From: an uncultured Chloroflexota bacterium
GTDB taxonomy: Bacteria; Chloroflexota; Anaerolineae; Anaerolineales; Anaerolineaceae
Length of the DNA: 64,000 nucleotides
Assembly: GCA_902786265.1 (NCBI GenBank)
Contig: CADACE010000015.1
Span: 1-64,000, forward strand
Reading direction: 5' to 3'
In this document: one piece after another, positions 59,962 through 64,000 of the stretch
Layout: each line of letters starts with the position of its first letter
How positions within the stretch are numbered: position 1 is the first letter of the stretch
The notes under the pieces: generated by a model
What the model was told of the DNA's origin: nothing
Databases searched by the model: none
The model's input: only the letters and a program-made list of their open reading frames with translations
Program-made: the position numbers and the translations under genes

Positions 59962-60900
59962 ATGACCGAAAAAAAACTCATCAGCATTATGGTACCATGT
60001 TACAATGAAGAGGAAAATGTAATTCCTATCAGCGAAGCAATTATCGATCAGATGGATAAGATGCCTCAGTATGATTACGAACTGCTGTTCATCGATAATT
60101 GCTCAACAGATCAGACAAGACCTTTACTGCGTAAAATATGTGCAGAGAACCCCAAAGTAAAAGCGATTTTTAACGTCAAAAATTTCGGTCAATTCAACAG
60201 CCCCTATTATGGAATATGCCAGACCACCGGTGACTGTACCATAGTCATTTGCTGCGATTTTCAGGATCCGGTGGAATTGATCCCGGTTTTTCTGAAATAC
60301 TGGGAAGAAGGATACCAAATCGTTTGCGGTGTAAAAACATCCAGTAAAGAGAGTAAACTGATGTACACCCTGAGAACTATTTATTACAAGGCTATTAAAA
60401 AGTTTTCAGCAATTGATCAGATCGAGCATTTTACCGGATTCGGATTATATGATAAAAGCTTCGTAAATATTTTGCGCTCACTGGATGACCCGACACCTTT
60501 CATTCGCGGAATTGTAGCAGAACTCGGCGGAAAACGGAAAGAAATACCATATGAACAGCAGCTCCGCAGAGCGGGAAAAACTCACAATAACTGGTATTCC
60601 CTGTATGACGCAGCTATGCTCTCCTTCACAAGCTACACAAAAGTCGGTATGCGGATCGCGGAGTTCGTTGGTGCCGGATTTGCAATTCTGAGCCTTCTGA
60701 TCGGTTTTGTTTATCTGATCATGAAACTGATTTTCTGGGACCGCTTTGTTGCAGGACAGGCTCCGCTCATAATTATCATGTCGCTGATGTGCTCGACCAT
60801 TCTCGCTTTTCTCGGTTTTCTGGGGGAATATATTGCAGCAATCAATGCACGTGTGATGCATCGCCCTCTCGTAATTGAGGAAGAAAGGATCAATTTTTAG
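59962..60900 (+). CDS. GT2-family glycosyltransferase with C-terminal membrane helices (GtrB/DPM1-like)
   Basis: A 312-residue enzyme that moves a sugar from a nucleotide donor to a lipid carrier such as undecaprenyl phosphate. The GT-A domain has VPCYNEEENV near residue 11 and the metal site CCDFQDPVE near residue 99. Two membrane helices (about 236-262 and 270-295) end the protein, typical of GtrB and dolichol-phosphate-mannose-synthase-like enzymes. I start at the ATG at 59962 behind GGAGATATTATA; a frame from 59926 is weaker. It is followed by rfbF after 13 bp. Confidence 0.85.
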   Translation: MTEKKLISIMVPCYNEEENVIPISEAIIDQMDKMPQYDYELLFIDNCSTDQTRPLLRKICAENPKVKAIFNVKNFGQFNSPYYGICQTTGDCTIVICCDFQDPVELIPVFLKYWEEGYQIVCGVKTSSKESKLMYTLRTIYYKAIKKFSAIDQIEHFTGFGLYDKSFVNILRSLDDPTPFIRGIVAELGGKRKEIPYEQQLRRAGKTHNNWYSLYDAAMLSFTSYTKVGMRIAEFVGAGFAILSLLIGFVYLIMKLIFWDRFVAGQAPLIIIMSLMCSTILAFLGFLGEYIAAINARVMHRPLVIEEERINF

Positions 60901-60913
60901 GAGGTAAGCACAA

Positions 60914-61693
60914 ATGAAAGCTGTGATACTGGCAGGCGGATACGGGACTCGGATTTCCGAAGAATCTCAATTCAAACCAAAACCAATGCTTGAAATCGGT
61001 GAACACCCGATCCTCTGGCATATCATGAAAGGATATTCTTTCTTCGGTATAAAGGACTTTATCATTTGTGCCGGTTATAAACAGCATGTTATCAAAGAAT
61101 GGTTTGCGGACTACTTTCTCCACACGTCGGATGTTACCTTTGACTTTGAACAGGATAATAAAATCATCTATCATGATAAACATGCTGAAAAATGGCGTGT
61201 AACAGTTGTCGATACGGGGCTCAATACCATGACCGGCGGCCGGGTAAAAAGAATTCAGAAATATGTAGGCAATGAACCTTTCTATCTGACTTATGGAGAC
61301 GCTGTTTCCAACGTAAACATAAATGATCTTACCAGGTTTCATTTTCAGCACGGGAAATGCATGACCATTACCGCGGTCAGTTTGGCTCAGCAGAAAGGTG
61401 TTCTTGATATTGATGAAAACGGTTCCGTAATTTCATTTCGGGAAAAAGACAATATTGACGGAGCATTGATCAACGGCGGATTTATGGTATGCAATCCGGA
61501 AATTTTTAATTACCTTGACGATGACAAAACGATCCTAGAACAGGGGCCGATGCATCAGCTTGTAGCAGAGCATGAAATGAAAAGCTATTACCACACAGGC
61601 TTTTGGCAATGTATGGATACCAAACGGGAAAAAGACAAACTGGAAGCTCTTTGGGCATCCGATAACGCTCCATGGAAATTATGGGAAAATTGA
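60914..61693 (+). CDS. rfbF: Glucose-1-phosphate cytidylyltransferase
   Basis: RfbF makes CDP-glucose from CTP and glucose-1-phosphate, the first step toward CDP-3,6-dideoxyhexoses. The 259-residue product has the nucleotidyl-transferase start LAGGYGTRISEESQFKPKPM, typical of this family rather than of RmlA, and ILWHIMKGYSFFGI. Length and fold match the Salmonella enzyme. AGGAGGTAAGCAC is a strong ribosome site. It starts 13 bp after the glycosyltransferase and ends 3 bp before rfbG. Confidence 0.94.
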   Translation: MKAVILAGGYGTRISEESQFKPKPMLEIGEHPILWHIMKGYSFFGIKDFIICAGYKQHVIKEWFADYFLHTSDVTFDFEQDNKIIYHDKHAEKWRVTVVDTGLNTMTGGRVKRIQKYVGNEPFYLTYGDAVSNVNINDLTRFHFQHGKCMTITAVSLAQQKGVLDIDENGSVISFREKDNIDGALINGGFMVCNPEIFNYLDDDKTILEQGPMHQLVAEHEMKSYYHTGFWQCMDTKREKDKLEALWASDNAPWKLWEN

Positions 61694-61696
61694 ATA

Positions 61697-62758
61697 ATGA
61701 CAGACTTTGATCTCAGTTTCTATAAAGGGAAAAAAATACTGATCACCGGCCATACCGGTTTCAAAGGATCATGGATGTCTGTTATGCTTGTGAATGCGGG
61801 AGCTGAAGTAATCGGTTATTCCAGCTGTTCAAAAAAAGAACCGGGATTGTTTAACATCTGCGGCGTTCAAAACCAGCTTCACCATATCAAAGGCGATGTC
61901 AGAGATCTGCCCGCCATCCTTTCGACTATGGATCAATACAAGCCCGAAATCGTGATCCATATGGCAGCACAGCCGATTGTCCGGGACAGCTATCGTGACC
62001 CGGTCGGAACCTATTCGACAAATGTCATGGGAACAGTAAATATACTTGAAGCTGTCCGGCAAACACCATCCGTCAAATCCTTTCTGAACGTGACAACAGA
62101 TAAAGTTTATGAGAATAAAGAATGGGTATGGGGATATCGTGAAAATGAACCGCTGGACGGATACGATCCTTATTCCAACTCAAAATCCTGTTCCGAACTG
62201 GTAACTCATTCCTACAAAAACAGCTTTTTTTCTGAAGGTATTCCCGCGGTTTCCACTGCACGCGCAGGAAATGTGATCGGCGGGGGAGATTTCGCACATG
62301 ACCGCATCATTCCGGATTGTGTCCGGGCTGTTATGAAAGGTGAAAAGATCATCGTACGAAATCCATATTCAACCCGTCCCTATCAGCATGTTTTGGAACC
62401 GGTATATGCCTACCTGATGATTGCGGCAAAACAATATCAGGAACCTGCATTTGCAGGTTGGTATAATGTCGGCCCGGATGATAAAGACTGTTTTCAAACA
62501 GGAGCACTGGTCGACCTGTTCGTAAAACACTGGGGCGGAGACGCTTGCTGGGTCGATCAATACGATGGCGGGCCGCATGAAGCCAATTTTCTGAAACTTG
62601 ACTGTTCCAAACTAAAGAGTGTCTTTGGCTGGAAGCCCCGTTGGAATTTGGATACTGCTGTTGAAAAAGTTGTGGAATGGACAAAGGCATGGACAAAAGG
62701 TCAATCTGTGCGCGACGTGATGGACCAACAGATAGATGAATTCATTTCTGTAAGCTAA
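61697..62758 (+). CDS. rfbG: CDP-glucose 4,6-dehydratase
   Basis: RfbG makes CDP-4-keto-6-deoxyglucose. The 353-residue SDR has the NAD site ITGHTGFKGSWM near residue 16, DVRDLPAILSTMDQYKPEIVIHMAAQPIVRDSY in sequence, and the catalytic YxxxK in YDPYSNSKSCSEL near residue 158. The TDKVYE motif near residue 135 is typical of this group. The spacer to rfbF is only 3 bp and no separate ribosome site was found, so it is translated with rfbF. Confidence 0.95.
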   Translation: MTDFDLSFYKGKKILITGHTGFKGSWMSVMLVNAGAEVIGYSSCSKKEPGLFNICGVQNQLHHIKGDVRDLPAILSTMDQYKPEIVIHMAAQPIVRDSYRDPVGTYSTNVMGTVNILEAVRQTPSVKSFLNVTTDKVYENKEWVWGYRENEPLDGYDPYSNSKSCSELVTHSYKNSFFSEGIPAVSTARAGNVIGGGDFAHDRIIPDCVRAVMKGEKIIVRNPYSTRPYQHVLEPVYAYLMIAAKQYQEPAFAGWYNVGPDDKDCFQTGALVDLFVKHWGGDACWVDQYDGGPHEANFLKLDCSKLKSVFGWKPRWNLDTAVEKVVEWTKAWTKGQSVRDVMDQQIDEFISVS

Positions 62759-62773
62759 CCATTAGAGGGAAAA

Positions 62774-64000
62774 ATGGGAAACTGGAAAAACGAATCAGAA
62801 GCAAGAGAACAAATCAAAGCCTTGGTTGCGGATTATTACCATGACTTCAAAGAAAAAAAAGAACCTTTCAAAGAGGGGGACCGCATCAGCTACGCATCCC
62901 GCGTTTTTGACGAGAAAGAAATGCAGGCGCTGACCGATGCTATGCTGGATTTCTGGCTGACAACAGGCCGCTTTGCAAATACTTTTGAAGAAGAATTCGC
63001 ATCCTGGATCGGTGCAAAATATGCGCACCTTGTCAATTCAGGCTCCTCTGCCAACCTGATCGCCTTTATGGCGCTGACCGCCCCGGAACTGGGTGACCGG
63101 CAGATACGCCCCGGTGATGAAGTCATTACGGTAGCGTGCGGTTTTCCTACAACTGTTACCCCTATTCTGAATTATGGTGCGGTCCCCGTTTTTGTTGATG
63201 TAACCATACCTCAATATAACATTGATGTCACAAAACTTGAAGGTGCGCTGAGCGAAAAAACAAAAGCCGTCATGATTGCGCACACACTGGGCAATCCGTT
63301 TGATATCAAAGCCGTTAAATCATTTTGCAGTGCTCATAATCTTTGGCTGGTTGAAGACAATTGCGACGCACTGGGTACAAAATATACCATTGACGGTGTA
63401 ACAAAATATACCGGAACCTGGGGCGACATCGGCACATCCTCGTTTTATCCTCCTCACCACATGACCATGGGAGAGGGCGGATGTGTTTATACGAATAACG
63501 CGCTCCTGCATCGTCTGATCCTTTCATTCCGGGATTGGGGCCGGGACTGCATCTGCCCGTCAGGGAGGGATAATTTCTGCGGCCACCGGTTTGATGGTCA
63601 GCATGGAGAGCTTCCCGCAGGCTATGACCACAAATACGTCTACAGCCATTTTGGATATAACCTGAAGGTCACGGATATGCAGGCAGCTGTCGGCTGTGAA
63701 CAGCTGAAGAAATTCCCCGGATTCATTGAAAAAAGAAGACACAACTGGGATCGCCTGCGCAGCGCCTTGGAAAGTGCCGCTGACAAACTGATCCTGCCGG
63801 AACCGGCAGAGAACAGTGTCCCTTCCTGGTTTGGGTTTTTAATCTCCGTAAAACCGGGAAGCGGTTTGGAACGAAACAAAATCACCCGCTATATCGAGGA
63901 TCATAACATACAAACGCGTCTGTTGTTTTCCGGAAATTTGATCAAACATCCCTGTTTTGACAAAATCCGCGGTACAAACGCATACAGGGTTGCCGGTGAT
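62774..64000 (+). CDS. rfbH: CDP-4-keto-6-deoxyglucose 3-dehydrase (E1), cut by the right edge
   Basis: The frame is open for 409 codons from an ATG behind AGAGGGAAAA to the window end. It is a PMP-dependent enzyme with a [2Fe-2S] cluster that removes the C3 hydroxyl. The usual Lys of PLP aminotransferases is replaced by His in [14 protein letters not shown] (His228-229), as known for E1. The cluster motif is in [32 protein letters not shown] near residue 95 and [10 protein letters not shown] near 195 are also typical. It completes rfbF-rfbG-rfbH, toward a CDP-3,6-dideoxyhexose (abequose, paratose, tyvelose or ascarylose); the deciding gene lies beyond the window. Confidence 0.95.
   Translation, partial: MGNWKNESEAREQIKALVADYYHDFKEKKEPFKEGDRISYASRVFDEKEMQALTDAMLDFWLTTGRFANTFEEEFASWIGAKYAHLVNSGSSANLIAFMALTAPELGDRQIRPGDEVITVACGFPTTVTPILNYGAVPVFVDVTIPQYNIDVTKLEGALSEKTKAVMIAHTLGNPFDIKAVKSFCSAHNLWLVEDNCDALGTKYTIDGVTKYTGTWGDIGTSSFYPPHHMTMGEGGCVYTNNALLHRLILSFRDWGRDCICPSGRDNFCGHRFDGQHGELPAGYDHKYVYSHFGYNLKVTDMQAAVGCEQLKKFPGFIEKRRHNWDRLRSALESAADKLILPEPAENSVPSWFGFLISVKPGSGLERNKITRYIEDHNIQTRLLFSGNLIKHPCFDKIRGTNAYRVAGD

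Overview
This is about 64 kb of a moderate-GC bacterial chromosome. Shine-Dalgarno sites are strong, intergenic gaps are short and intrinsic terminators are frequent. The gene set fits a strictly or mostly anaerobic fermenter: ATP-dependent PEP carboxykinase, an iron-containing alcohol dehydrogenase, the lactate-racemase cofactor protein LarC, polyferredoxin-like proteins, AsnA and an M3 oligoendopeptidase. I see no ribosomal RNA or other phylogenetic marker, so I only suggest a Firmicutes- or Chloroflexota (Anaerolineae)-like anaerobe. No intact transposase, prophage, CRISPR array or intact tRNA gene was seen.

Layout. 0-12 kb is housekeeping and metabolism: a gene cut by the left edge (minus strand), der, lepB, a YgiT-type zinc-finger protein, pckA, a Bcp peroxiredoxin, azlCD, a glutaredoxin-like protein, a membrane ferredoxin protein, larC, an alcohol dehydrogenase and a glutathione peroxidase. 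12-29 kb is an accessory stretch, nearly all on the plus strand. It holds small unknown proteins, two BspA-like leucine-rich-repeat proteins, a secreted protein with two DUF6273-like domains, a secreted 5'-nucleotidase, a broken pyridoxamine-oxidase-like gene, and a run of small enzymes (acetyltransferase, methyltransferase, DUF5131, P-loop kinase, Nudix, two HAD-like proteins, a D-cysteine desulfhydrase-like protein). 29-54 kb returns to core functions: pepF, a secreted lipocalin-like protein, an M48 (HtpX-like) protease, an iron/spermidine-type ABC importer, an inositol monophosphatase, clpB, a methionine importer (metNI and metQ) with a BrnT/BrnA toxin-antitoxin locus between its two parts, a membrane-anchored carboxylesterase, a nitroreductase, an aldo/keto reductase and asnA. 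54-60 kb has a PIG-L deacetylase coupled to a methyltransferase, and a 1152-residue EAL signalling protein. From 60 kb to the right edge is a surface-polysaccharide locus: glycosyltransferase, rfbF, rfbG and rfbH (cut by the edge). Together the last three convert glucose-1-phosphate to a CDP-3,6-dideoxyhexose precursor.

The most unusual material is in the gaps. There is a perfect 30-bp inverted repeat at 738-803, a 110-bp imperfect palindrome in tandem at 11888-12107, and dispersed palindromes sharing short words. Two 140-bp direct copies at 33.1 and 33.6 kb each look like the 3' half of a tRNA. Two genes are visibly decaying: brnT has a 5-bp tandem duplication and the pyridoxamine-oxidase-like gene has one in-frame stop. 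One protein fuses a ParB/sulfiredoxin-like domain to a HAD-like domain whose nucleophilic Asp is Asn, directly beside an intact HAD paralogue.
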